From: Ectocarpus siliculosus | Lineage: Eukaryota; Sar; Phaeophyceae; Ectocarpales; Ectocarpaceae | Assembly: GCA_000310025.1 (NCBI GenBank) | Contig: FN649743.1 | Location: 3,876,906 to 3,929,108, forward strand | Length of the DNA stretch: 52,203 nt | Reading direction: 5' to 3' | In this document: positions 45,601 to 52,203 of the stretch, piece after piece | Position numbering within the stretch: position 1 is the stretch's first letter | How the letters are laid out: every line of letters begins with the position of its first letter | Made by a program: the position numbers and the translations under genes | The notes under the pieces: generated by a model | What the model was told of the DNA's origin: nothing | The model's input: only the letters and a program-made list of their open reading frames with translations | Databases searched by the model: none

Positions 45601-45768
45601 CTATCCCACGACGCACCCCACTGCTGTTGCGTCTCCTAGATTTGCCCTCGCCAGGAGTTTTACGTCCCGCAGAGCTCCGCCTGACCAATAGATCAGCCAA
45701 TTCGCGTGAGAGGGTGGCAAGTGTGGGGGAACGGGGGAAGATGACGGGGGAAGTGGGGGCGCATTCAT
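28440..45768 (-). CDS. Microcephalin (MCPH1)-like protein: BRCT, RanBP2 zinc finger, BRCT-BRCT
   Basis: Nineteen exons on the minus strand: 45768-45664 (tentative start), 45260-45095, 44405-44335, 43648-43562, 43172-43072, 42558-41417, 40765-40662, 40195-39896, 38193-37909, 37409-37132, 36338-35409, 34723-32849, 32681-32501, 31918-31793, 31333-31206, 30541-30346, 29642-29583, 29270-28983 and 28571-28440 (TGA). They total 2185 codons and all 18 GT-AG junctions agree in phase. BRCT1 is at about residues 36-115 (LTGLVIYVDAF, THLVWQGG, ALVSPSWVHVC). A basic KKKRK follows near 140, as in animal microcephalin. The linker is acidic and disordered. It contains a RanBP2 zinc finger (Trp777, Cys779, Cys782, Asn786, Cys793, Cys796) and a poly-Q run. 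BRCT2 is at about 1858-1960 (VVFSGL, YTHLV, RTLK, VTVAWLYESLEKG). BRCT3 is at about 2000-2165 and ends PWLFDSVEKGVRVDKENFLI. Microcephalin acts in the DNA-damage response and chromosome condensation in the nucleus. Animal MCPH1 has about 835 residues, so this one is far longer. A different BRCT protein is possible, but N-terminal single plus C-terminal tandem BRCT fits MCPH1 best. The 167-nt intron at 32682-32848 is the least certain junction. Confidence 0.85.
28600..28643. repeat. 22-bp tandem duplication in the last intron
   Basis: TACATGCGGCATACAGGGCG followed by two bases is repeated in tandem at 28600-28621 and 28622-28643. It lies about 30 nt upstream of the acceptor of the last microcephalin-like exon. 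A looser flanking repeat (GTGAACGATA) surrounds it. Confidence 0.85.
33661..33693 (-). repeat. (CAG)11 coding for poly-Q in the MCPH1-like linker
   Basis: Eleven CAG triplets on the minus strand encode Gln after a GGRRR segment in the long exon 12, inside a disordered Ala/Ser/Lys-rich stretch. Confidence 0.9.
36812..36860. repeat. near-perfect palindrome with 24-bp arms
   Basis: The arms TAGAAGCCGAA...CATTAG (36812-36835) and 36837-36860 differ at two positions and are separated by one base. It is inside the intron 36339-37131 of the microcephalin-like gene. Confidence 0.85.
36874..37060. repeat. short element with about 43-bp inverted termini
   Basis: The left arm (36874-36916) and right arm (37018-37060) share ACACC, CTGG.CCGATTTTCA and AGCTCG in inverted orientation with scattered mismatches. 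The 101-bp centre is GC-rich. It sits next to the palindrome at 36812-36860 in the same intron, so it may be a small foldback insertion. Confidence 0.6.
37380..37950 (-). other. RanBP2-type zinc finger split by an intron
   Basis: Exon 9 ends DGWSCGKCTFLNE and exon 10 begins LAARKCVMCQSAAP. Joined, they give the exact family spacing W-x-C-x2-C-x3-N-x6-C-x2-C. These fingers bind ubiquitin, RNA or Ran in different proteins; the ligand here cannot be read from sequence. Confidence 0.9.
38732..39815. mobile_element. non-autonomous element with terminal inverted repeats
   Basis: The two outer ends both read TTTTTATGGCTCCACAATGT (then TGCAA) inward from 38732 and from 39815. The next ~60 bp stay similar and are dense in TGCAAC / GTTGCA / GCTGCA motifs. 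The 1.08-kb element lies in the intron 38194-39895 of the microcephalin-like gene. No transposase is encoded. The target duplication is obscured by T and A runs. Confidence 0.65.
39066..39455. repeat. diverged ~197-bp tandem duplication
   Basis: Two successive units share CCTTCTCCTTCG/CTTTCTCCTTCGG, AAAGTTATCG.TGGA.AACCAA, CGAACTTGAA, and a CACGGC...CAAAACCTT(G/GG)C end. They are inside the TIR element at 38732-39815. On the minus strand both units can be read with the string G(W/Y)FKF and PAITFRRR/PPITFRRR. Confidence 0.7.
44335..45260 (-). other. BRCT1 of the microcephalin-like protein
   Basis: Encoded by exons 2 and 3, split by an intron in phase 1 (GAA G|GC). The order is PLTGLVIYVDAF, LLRTLGADVRARL, LTHLVWQGG, then AQKASDAGVALVSPSWVHVC. 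Both the TH(L)V strand and the Trp of the last helix are present, and the spacing matches the N-terminal BRCT of MCPH1. Confidence 0.85.
45340..45475. repeat. GACA/GA-rich simple repeat in the first intron
   Basis: A purine-rich array of AGACAGAC and GAGA units. On the minus strand it is a long CT/TGTC pyrimidine tract, upstream of the acceptor of exon 2 of the microcephalin-like gene. Confidence 0.85.
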
Positions 45769-47702
45769 GAGTTTGGGTCCGCTCCGAAGTATGTGACTGC
45801 CGCTGTCGCAGCGCCCATTGAGGAAGCCCAGATGGGAGGCGCTACGATAGCTCCTTGGTGCAAGAGGACGCCTGCTGCAGTGTTCTAAAGAGGTACATAC
45901 ACCAGTACATGACGGGGTGAGTATAAGTCGATGTCCACAAAATACGCATCAAAACCATGTCCAAGTACGAAACAAAGGGTCCAAAACGTCCCTGGGGGTT
46001 AGTGCTGCCGGTTCTGTTGCGCGGAGGCGCGCTCTCGACACCCACGCACACTTTGGTTGCAGACATCTCGCGCTGAAACCCGTGGCGTTGGGCCTTGAAA
46101 CCAAGCGTACGAGAGCGTACCCAAGAAACTACGGAGCAACGAGACTGGGGAAGGGTCCATTACTGTCGTTTCCGTTTTCGACATCATCAGGACCATTGCC
46201 GTGCTGCTGCTGCATGCACGGGTTGTTTCGCACTTCGAGTCGTTGTACAATGTAACTACAAGCAGACTTTGTTTTGTTACCGGTTGCGGCAAGTTTCAAA
46301 TGCGGTTGTTTACGTTGTCAAATGGGCGGGGGGGGGGCGCCTAACGCGGCATTCATTGCACCAATACTGCTGAAAGCTTGTTCGGTGCTGGCACCCCGGC
46401 AGAACAGCGCAACTTCTCAATGACTGACCCGTGTGTTGGCGGCGGAAGCACCTGCTCGATTCTATTCATATTTCAATGCCAACCAGTCCGAGGTGATTGG
46501 ACGACGAAAATCTTTCCCACCCTACAGCAGTAGCGCAGGGAGCGAGAAAGCCTGTTGCCGTCGTCATCACGACTGCTGTGACTCAAGACCTGACCCCGAC
46601 TTGGAAGATGGCACATGTTTTTTGGTCAGAACGCTGCGTGTAGGCTATTACTGCCGTGATGCTGGTCACGACTGCTGTGACTCAAGACCTGACCCCGACT
46701 TGGAAGATAGCACATGTTTTTTGGTCAGAACGCTGCATATAGGCTATTACTGCCGTGATGCTGGTCGCGCCATTCTCTTGCGAATTCGTTGAAACCACAG
46801 AGAAAACATGGGGGTTCAGGTTCGCAACCAAGCTGTAGAGACGCGGACGCAGGCCATCTATGGATGGAAGCAAGATGTTGGGTAGAGGGTACACTACACT
46901 ACTATGAAGCACCCGTCTCGCTCGCTCTCTTGTGCACCATCTGCCTTTACAAGCTTGAGGCCGTATGTGTGTGTCGAAGTGCACAGCAGTCCCACGTTCA
47001 TCTTTGCGCCATCTTGGTCGTGTAGCGAGGGCAACCTAGCATGAACTGTTGTCGGCACTCCTGCGTCCACGCAAACGCCCACAACACAACTGCTGTTTTC
47101 TCCTCACCCAGTGGAGGCCATCTTTATCTTTATTTCTCGCTCTCCTCCTTGCGCTCTCTCTCTATATGCCGAGCCGGTGCTTGCTGCCTCGATGCCCCCC
47201 GTTGTGACTGCCGAGCTTTCTTGGCGACCGGAGTGGTGCTCTTTCGGCACAGCAGTGAAAGCTTCCAAGCTCCTCCGAACAGGTTTGAAGCTGGCCCCTC
47301 AGCAAACAGAATCACCGCTTCCGCCACACCTGTTCCACCTCTCGTCGTGCCCACGACTCTTCTCACTAACTACCTCGACCTTGTTGTCACCATCACCACT
47401 TGCTGTGTTTTTCAAAAAATCCCTAACGGCTTTGCACCACCAATCTCCGTAGATGTCGAAGAATGTAAGAACGTGAAGAAACCTGGTCGAAAAAAAATGG
47501 AAAACTGTATCAAAGCTCCCACCCATATTGCTGTGCCCAACAACCACCCTTACTTCCTTCCCGCCCGGCAGCAGCGAGAGCGACTGACACCTCGCATAAC
47601 CGGTGTCTCTCGTTCGGACTTGCCCGGAGACAGCCGTGTGAACCAGCTCTGCCTCGCCTTTGTTGGACACGAGAGAAGGCTGGGTCGGATCAAAACAAAG
47701 AA
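45769..47702. other. divergent promoter region with a tandem duplication
   Basis: This 1.9-kb interval separates the head-to-head microcephalin-like gene (minus) and the secreted-protein gene (plus). It contains the 99-bp duplication at 46567-46764. A 221-codon plus frame at 47041-47706 ends right at the start codon of the next gene and is more likely 5' UTR or promoter than a gene. Confidence 0.5.
46567..46764. repeat. 99-bp tandem duplication
   Basis: Units 46567-46665 and 46666-46764 differ at only three positions, all G to A in the second copy. The period is a multiple of three and the plus frame stays open. It reads a 33-residue Cys-containing repeat (HDCCDSRPDPDLED..., then CFLVRTL, GYYCRDAG) within a 119-codon frame at 46433-46792. 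All three changes alter the residue in that frame, so coding is unproven. Confidence 0.9.
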
Positions 47703-47990
47703 ATGATGGGCATGACTGCGTGGTCGGGGTCAGCAGCAGCTGGTCTGCTATTGTTCCTCCTGTTGGCAGGCACCAGGGTGCAGACAGGCTCCGCTGGTAG
47801 CATACGGCTAACGGAGTGTCCCGCGGACGCACCAGAGGCCACCTTTAGCTGGACAAACGACGGGGACTACCTCTACGTGGAAGGGGACGGCTCTTGCGTG
47901 ACCCTGCCGGACATTTACAACGGAGTCGACAACCCTCCCCTTACTTATCACACGGTCGATGGGGATGAGAGCGACACGGAGACAGGGTAA
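47703..47990 (+). CDS. Small secreted or membrane-anchored protein, first exon
   Basis: It starts MMGMTAWSGSAAAGLLLFLL, with an Ala/Leu core and TRVQTGSAG after it, a convincing signal peptide with cleavage near residue 30. The mature part (RLTECPADAPEATFSWTNDG, DYLYVEGDGSCVTLPDIYNG) has two Cys and acidic residues. I recognise no family. The frame either stops at 47990 (95 residues) or, more likely, is spliced at ACAGG|GTAAGA (exon end 47986). A strong acceptor and donor pair at 48310-48326 would give a 17-nt microexon, but no later exon could be placed before the sequence deteriorates. Confidence 0.45.
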   Translation: MMGMTAWSGSAAAGLLLFLLLAGTRVQTGSAGSIRLTECPADAPEATFSWTNDGDYLYVEGDGSCVTLPDIYNGVDNPPLTYHTVDGDESDTETG

Positions 47991-49178
47991 GAAGAGGCTC
48001 GTTGCTGTGCTTGTACCTAAAGAGGATATGTCTGTCTTGCTTCTCGGCATCTCACGTTGATTCCTAAAAGCCAAGGCCCCACATGGTCGGCGGAGCCGGG
48101 CGTTTGTTCATGCAGACCATCCGATACCCCGGCGAAAGTTCTCTATTTTTCGGGCCACAAAGGCGGTGCTCTTTCTTGCCTTGCCGGAACAGAATTGTTC
48201 GGGGACCGTTGCAAGCGATGTACACTATTGTATCTCTTTCTCCATCCACTTGAGCTGGTCTCGGGCATTTGTTGGCCTGGAGAACTAACTCCCTTTGTCG
48301 TTTTTCTAGGTCTTGTTGTTGTTGCGGTAAGTATGCACGCACGCACTACAGCAGCGCAGCAGTACGCTGCGGCCTACCAAATGGTATGCATCTTTCCCGA
48401 ATTATCGAGGATGTCGGCATATATTTTGATTTCGTCACGCAAAAAGGGTACCTATACTTGTAGGGGTGTGACGCCTTGCACCTGTACGAAGAAGAATCAG
48501 AAAATGACGGCAGCACTGCGTCTTGACTGCAGGCGACCGATGCACGTACATAAGAGGTCTTGCATTATTAGGTATGTAGGCTTGCACGGATGCGCCCCCG
48601 AGGACAAAGTTGCATGTGTCGTGTGCCGATGTGTGGAGACCACCCGTTTCGACGACCATAGCGTTGAGCGAGCATCCGCGGCTTGCTTTGTACCATGGGT
48701 ACTCCTCCGGCTACATTAATATTTGGTACATACAGACTTCACCAAAAACAAATCTGCAAATCTGGGTTGTGGAAGAGACAAGGAGCGCCCGTCTCTGATT
48801 GGGTAAAAAGTATTCCCGCCGTGGACGCTTCCTATCTTTGAGCGCGACGTCCGTGGCTCACAGCCGGATTCAAAGAGAGTGTTTGTTGTTGCTCTATTTT
48901 TATTACTCGGCTCCTTGGTGTTGCTCTATTTTAATTACTCGGCTCCTGTGCGTCACTTTTCTATCTACATGTTTGTGGCGGAGTGTTTTTGCGCGTTGCC
49001 AAATTGCTGTGTGGTTCTTTGGAGAGGCCTTCATTGGGGCGTCGTGTTGGTTGCAAGTGCCGCCCTGCATGTTGCAGTCGGTTCACTTGGGATCACGCGG
49101 ATTTTGGGGGTTGTTTTCTTGCTCTACGTGTTGATGGGTTCGTCTTTACCCGACCGACCGTATCCGGTTGGGTTGAAT
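47991..49178. other. presumed intron or intergenic sequence
   Basis: No clear exon apart from the possible microexon at 48310-48326. Two AT-rich near-copies of TTGCTCTATTTTnATTACTC occur around 48890-48945. Confidence 0.4.
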
Positions 49179-49346
49179 AAATTGGGTTGGGCCGGGTTGG
49201 ATTGGGTCGGGTTGGCGGGCTGGGTTCGGTCTCGGGTCTCGGGGGGGTTGGGTTGGGTTTGGTTTGGTTTGGTTTGGTTGGGCTGGTTTTGGTTGCGTTT
49301 GGTTTGGTTGGGTTGGGTTGGGTTGGGTTGGGGTTGTTTTTTTTTT
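49179..49346 (+). repeat. degenerate telomere-like TTGGG / TTTGG array
   Basis: Runs of GGGTT and GGTTT units on the plus strand, ending in a T run. It is not the exact TTAGGG telomere repeat reported for brown algae. Confidence 0.8.
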
Positions 49347-49514
49347 TTTTCTTTTTGTCTTCACTTCAAATCAGCGCTCACAGCACTACAATAGTGCCGT
49401 TTACTCCAACTCGTGGTCACACAGAAGAGCCCCTCTCTGCCCTCCCCTCCTGCGGTACTTTGCCTTCGATTTTTAATGCGAGAAGAGTTCAGCACTCTTT
49501 TCCCTCTGTGTACA

Positions 49515-49547
49515 CACGAACTAGCGCTATCCACTAGGCCAGGAGCG
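49515..49547 (-). repeat. second tRNA-like A-box segment
   Basis: The minus strand reads CTCCTGGCCTAGTGGATAGC, typical of a tRNA D arm. It lies about 45 bp downstream (minus sense) of the tRNA-like element at 49590-49660. No good B box follows at the right distance. Confidence 0.4.
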
Positions 49548-49589
49548 GAAGCGAGAGAAAAAACTCACTTTGCAAGAAAAGCTCGCTTA

Positions 49590-49660
49590 CGCCGGGATTC
49601 GAACCCCTGACCTGACCTCTAGAAGGTTTCGAGGATACCAACTAATAGACCACCGGGGCG
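49590..49660 (-). repeat. tRNA-like (SINE head-like) element
   Basis: 71 nt on the minus strand starting CGCCCCGGTGGTCTATTAGT and ending GGGGTTCGAATCCCGGCG. The B box GGTTCGAATCC is perfect and the outer CGCC/GGCG can pair. The T stem has only three pairs. The anticodon region has an oversized loop between CCTC and GAGG, so it does not look like a working tRNA. It resembles the element at 5582-5658. Confidence 0.5.
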
Positions 49661-49677
49661 AAGGGGTTGGGTCGCCT

Positions 49678-49860
49678 CCGTCGATCGCGCCGCCGTCGCT
49701 TCGTCGCTTCGTCGTTCGTCGCCGTTTGGTTGGGTTGGGTAGGGTAGGGTAGGGTTGGGTCGGTCGGTCGGTCGGGCGGGCGGTCGATCGGGCGGCCTTG
49801 GGCCGCCTTCATCGATCGCGCCGCCGTCGCTCCGTCGATCGTCGCCGTCGATCGCCCTTG
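49678..49860. repeat. direct repeat flanking a TAGGG/TCGG array
   Basis: TCGATCGCGCCGCCGTCGCT occurs at 49681 and again at 49811. Between them lie GGTTGGG, three TAGGG and several TCGG/GCGG units (49725-49790). Confidence 0.8.
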
Positions 49861-50142
49861 TTTATTATATACAGCAGTATTGCGTGCAAGAAGGATGAAT
49901 GATTGTGAAGTGTCACAAGTGTCCGTCTTTTCCCGCAGTTTAGACCGCGTATCCCGGTTTTCAAAAGTGCGTACATGAATGTGTTTTTTTTTATCTTTTT
50001 TATAGATAGGTGTATCAACGCGTAAACGATGTGCGCAAAATCAGTACCTATTAGTTCAAGTACACCTCTTTTCATTTTTGTTTTGTATTGGTGGGTAGTT
50101 CGGCTGTGACCACGGAAGGCGTCCGCGTCAGTTGTACTATTT

Positions 50143-50170
50143 TAGTATAGTATAGTATAGTATAGTATAC
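50143..50170. repeat. (TATAG)n pentanucleotide repeat
   Basis: Five tandem TAGTA/TATAG units immediately before the candidate exon at 50174-50224 (minus sense: just after its donor). Confidence 0.85.
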
Positions 50171-50173
50171 TAC

Positions 50174-50224
50174 AGACATTAGAATCTCCATGGCTTTCTT
50201 GACCACCGGCTTGGAGGCCTCGTA
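50174..50224 (-). CDS. possible small internal exon of an unknown gene
   Basis: A CCGCTCAG acceptor and a TCT|GTAGTA donor bracket 51 nt that read YEASKPVVKKAMEILMS on the minus strand, an amphipathic, protein-like composition. The length is a multiple of three. No partner exons were found, so the gene is unknown and the call is weak. Confidence 0.3.
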
Positions 50225-50370
50225 CTGAGCGGAGATCGGAACGTTTTTTAATGTGAAGACAACAACAACAATTTTGTTCGTGGTATTTTTCGTGGGAGAA
50301 AAACTCCTCCGCGTTTGGTTTGTCTTCCGCAGTGAGTCGGGATGAAAAATATGGAAGTGAAGGTTATTTT

Positions 50371-50946
50371 CAGGGCTTTCTTCGTTATTTTCATCCGCGG
50401 TAGTTTTACTGCGGTAAAACCACGGTAATTACCGTTTCCCGTGATCCCGTGAAAAATGAGAATTACCGTTAACGCCCAAACCGTTAACGAACAAGTTGAG
50501 TTTTCCCATTACCGTACAAAAGTCTACCGCGCAAGAATCGATTTTCCCGTGCATTCGAGTTACCGCGGGAGTACATTACCGTACGAACAAAAAGATCCCA
50601 ATTACCGCACAGAAACACCAAGTGGATTTCTGGAGGTCATAATAGAATGACCCCTGCCTCTCTAGGCCATCAGGTGTTACCGTACAAAATGCACATTTCT
50701 GTGCATGACCGTGGTGGCTGGTTACCGTACAAGAAAATTACCGTGGTGACCAGTTACCGTACGGAATTTACCGTGGTGACCAGTTACCGTACGGTATTTA
50801 CCGTGGTGGCCAGCTACCGCCCAAAACATTTCTGTACTGTGCCGTGGTGGCCAGTTAACGTCCAGAAAATACTGTATTGTTCTGTGGTTTCTGGTTAACG
50901 CGGGAAATGATGCCGACATGAAAAACCGTTAACGAAGAAAGCCCTG
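50371..50946. mobile_element. hAT-type MITE (576 bp)
   Basis: Both ends read CAGGGCTTTCTTCGTTA inward (17 bp identical), then diverge and share TTTTCAT. The flanks GTTATTTT and TTTATTTT match at 7 of 8 bases, an 8-bp target duplication as made by hAT transposases, whose termini often begin CAGGG. The body has about 13 TTACCG motifs, four 30-bp tandem units and a perfect ACGGTAATTACCGT palindrome, possibly subterminal transposase-binding sites. It encodes nothing. Confidence 0.8.
50708..50827 (+). repeat. four 30-bp tandem units inside the MITE
   Basis: Units start near 50708, 50738, 50768 and 50798 with TTACCGTGGTGACCAGTTAC (or close variants). Units 2 and 3 are nearly identical; the first and last are diverged. 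Confidence 0.85.
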
Positions 50947-51460
50947 TTTATTTTTGCTTCGACCGATCAGAGCTCGAGATTGCTATGTTGGTTGATTTTG
51001 TGCACCTCTTTAAAACTTGTACCTGTTGCCCCTAAAGAGTCAGTTGGACCTTTGTGGAAAGCCAAAAAATCAGAATTGACCTCTTCTGCAAACCCGCGGA
51101 GCATGTTTTGTCTTGAACCAATCGGAACGCTCATGTAGGGTCTGGGTATCTCACGGCGTTTCGAAAAATATCAATCAGAACGAAGAGAGCACAAGAGAGG
51201 TGGAGAGGACAACACAAACGCCTGCATTTTCCCTAGAACCGGCCATGAACATCAGGCGTCCATTCGCCGCTTGCCTGTTCAATGCACGACGCCCAGCTAT
51301 CAACCAAGCAACAAGCTGTGCCTTCTGGTACTTTTGTACGATGCCTACTTCTCTCTCTCTCTCTTTCGCTTTCGCCACTGATACGATAAGGGTCTCTTAC
51401 AGCTGCTGTTGCCGTACTCTCTCGTGTGTTCTGTGGAGGATTCATTTATTGTTTGAGGGC

Positions 51461-51463
<3 letters not shown>

Positions 51464-51491
<28 letters not shown>
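51464..51491. repeat. (CT)n microsatellite
   Basis: About 14 CT units with no neighbouring gene recognised. A shorter CT run is at 51348-51364. Confidence 0.9.
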
Positions 51492-51495
<4 letters not shown>

Positions 51496-51689
51496 GTCTG
51501 TTACAACGTCTGAATGTGTGTCGTGAGATGCATGTGTTGTCTCCGTGCCTTGCTTTCCCACCCTACGTGAATAACAAAAGGTCACGCACGCAGCACACAG
51601 TACTTCTCTCGTTTGGGAAGATTGCCAGATCGTTACACTTGTGTTCTCATGCTCGTGTGCATGCTACTGCTGCTGCCGCTGCTGCCGTT

Positions 51690-52203
51690 GCTTGCCCCCC
51701 CCCCCCCCCCCCCCCCTTTTGGTTTGGCGGTTTTGGGGAATGGAGGATCTGGGTTTTGGAGAAAAAACCGTAAATGGGGGCCGGGGATAACTTGGTCCTT
51801 TCCGAAGAATTTTGGTGGCCTGGGGGTTCCCAAAAATTTTCCCTGGATAAAAAAGAACAAGTTTTATTTTTGGGGGTTCTCTCCCAAAAAAAAGAAAGAA
51901 AGAATAATGGTGGGGTTTGTAAAGAAGTTTAAAGAAGAAATATTTAAACACGAGGAATGTAAGGGTGGGGATGTTGGGTTACAACCCTTTGGAATTGGGC
52001 GAGGTGGGGGGTTTAAAAGGGGGTCCAAGAAGGATTAATGAAGGGAAAAAGTCCTCCCTCTTTTTAAAAACTCGGGGGGGGCACGCGAAGTGGGCGGGAA
52101 AAGGTTATCCTTGGATTTGTTTCTCACCTCTTTCTCCTGGACGGCAGGCGGGGCAAGGACAAAATTTAAGGTGAAAAGGGGGCTGAAATTTTTGGAAAAT
52201 TTG
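51690..52203. other. low-quality-looking contig end
   Basis: After a run of about 22 C the sequence changes character. It is dominated by doubled and tripled bases (GGGG, TTTT, AAAA runs) and by frames without any plausible composition. This is typical of a single Sanger read decaying after a homopolymer. No features should be called here. Confidence 0.6.

Noticed and set aside
47041-47706. 221-codon plus frame ending at the start of the secreted-protein gene
   Set aside because: No domain, low coding bias, and it overlaps the next start codon; more likely promoter/5' UTR.
49590-49660. functional tRNA gene
   Set aside because: A and B boxes are present, but the T stem has only three pairs and the anticodon arm has an oversized loop; called tRNA-like instead.
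50708-50827. CRISPR-like array (30-bp repeats)
   Set aside because: Units are directly tandem without unique spacers, inside a eukaryotic MITE.
51613-52174. overlapping frames at the right end
   Set aside because: They lie in sequence that looks like base-calling noise after a C-run.

Overview
This is eukaryotic nuclear DNA, most likely from a photosynthetic stramenopile and probably a brown alga. The pointers are intron-rich genes with GT-AG junctions; GC-rich coding exons full of Ala/Gly/Ser runs and poly-Q/poly-D tracts; a plastid fibrillin whose N-terminus ends in an ASAFAP-like ASA-Trp motif, the heterokont plastid-targeting signature; and a decayed Ty3/gypsy element. The species is inferred, not proven. 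The window starts with 20 C and ends in about 500 bases of run-rich, error-like sequence, so it looks like a complete draft contig.

All gene models were built by hand by matching splice sites to reading phase. From left to right: (1) minus, 26-4674, a five-exon gene for a SAP-domain protein with three SPKK motifs and several membrane segments. (2) Minus, 6367-9398, a three-exon plastid-lipid-associated protein (fibrillin) with a bipartite plastid presequence. (3) 10430-11193, a long inverted-repeat element with two 244-bp arms. (4) Plus, about 13.1-18.8 kb, a Ty3/gypsy relic with gag, a zinc knuckle and RNase H pieces. (5) Minus, 19999-22291, the 3' part of a gene for a poly-Q protein with two WW domains. 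(6) Plus, 25177-26275, the last two exons of an unrecognised gene. (7) Minus, 28440-45768, the main gene of the window: a 19-exon microcephalin (MCPH1)-like protein of about 2184 residues with an N-terminal BRCT, a RanBP2-type zinc finger split across an intron, long disordered regions and a C-terminal BRCT pair. (8) Plus, from 47703, the first exon of a small secreted or anchored protein, head to head with the microcephalin-like gene. (9) 49-51 kb, a repeat-rich end with telomere-like TTGGG/TAGGG arrays, a tRNA-like element, a hAT-type MITE and simple repeats.

There is no operon logic. The genes look unrelated: chromatin and DNA-damage signalling (MCPH1-like, possibly the SAP protein), plastid lipid bodies (fibrillin), and WW-mediated protein binding. 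The most noteworthy item is the microcephalin-like gene. It carries a complete RanBP2 zinc finger in its linker, a BRCA1-like phosphoserine-binding triad in BRCT2, and a last BRCT domain interrupted by a Gly/Ser-rich exon. Several small transposons or foldback elements sit in its introns and flanks.
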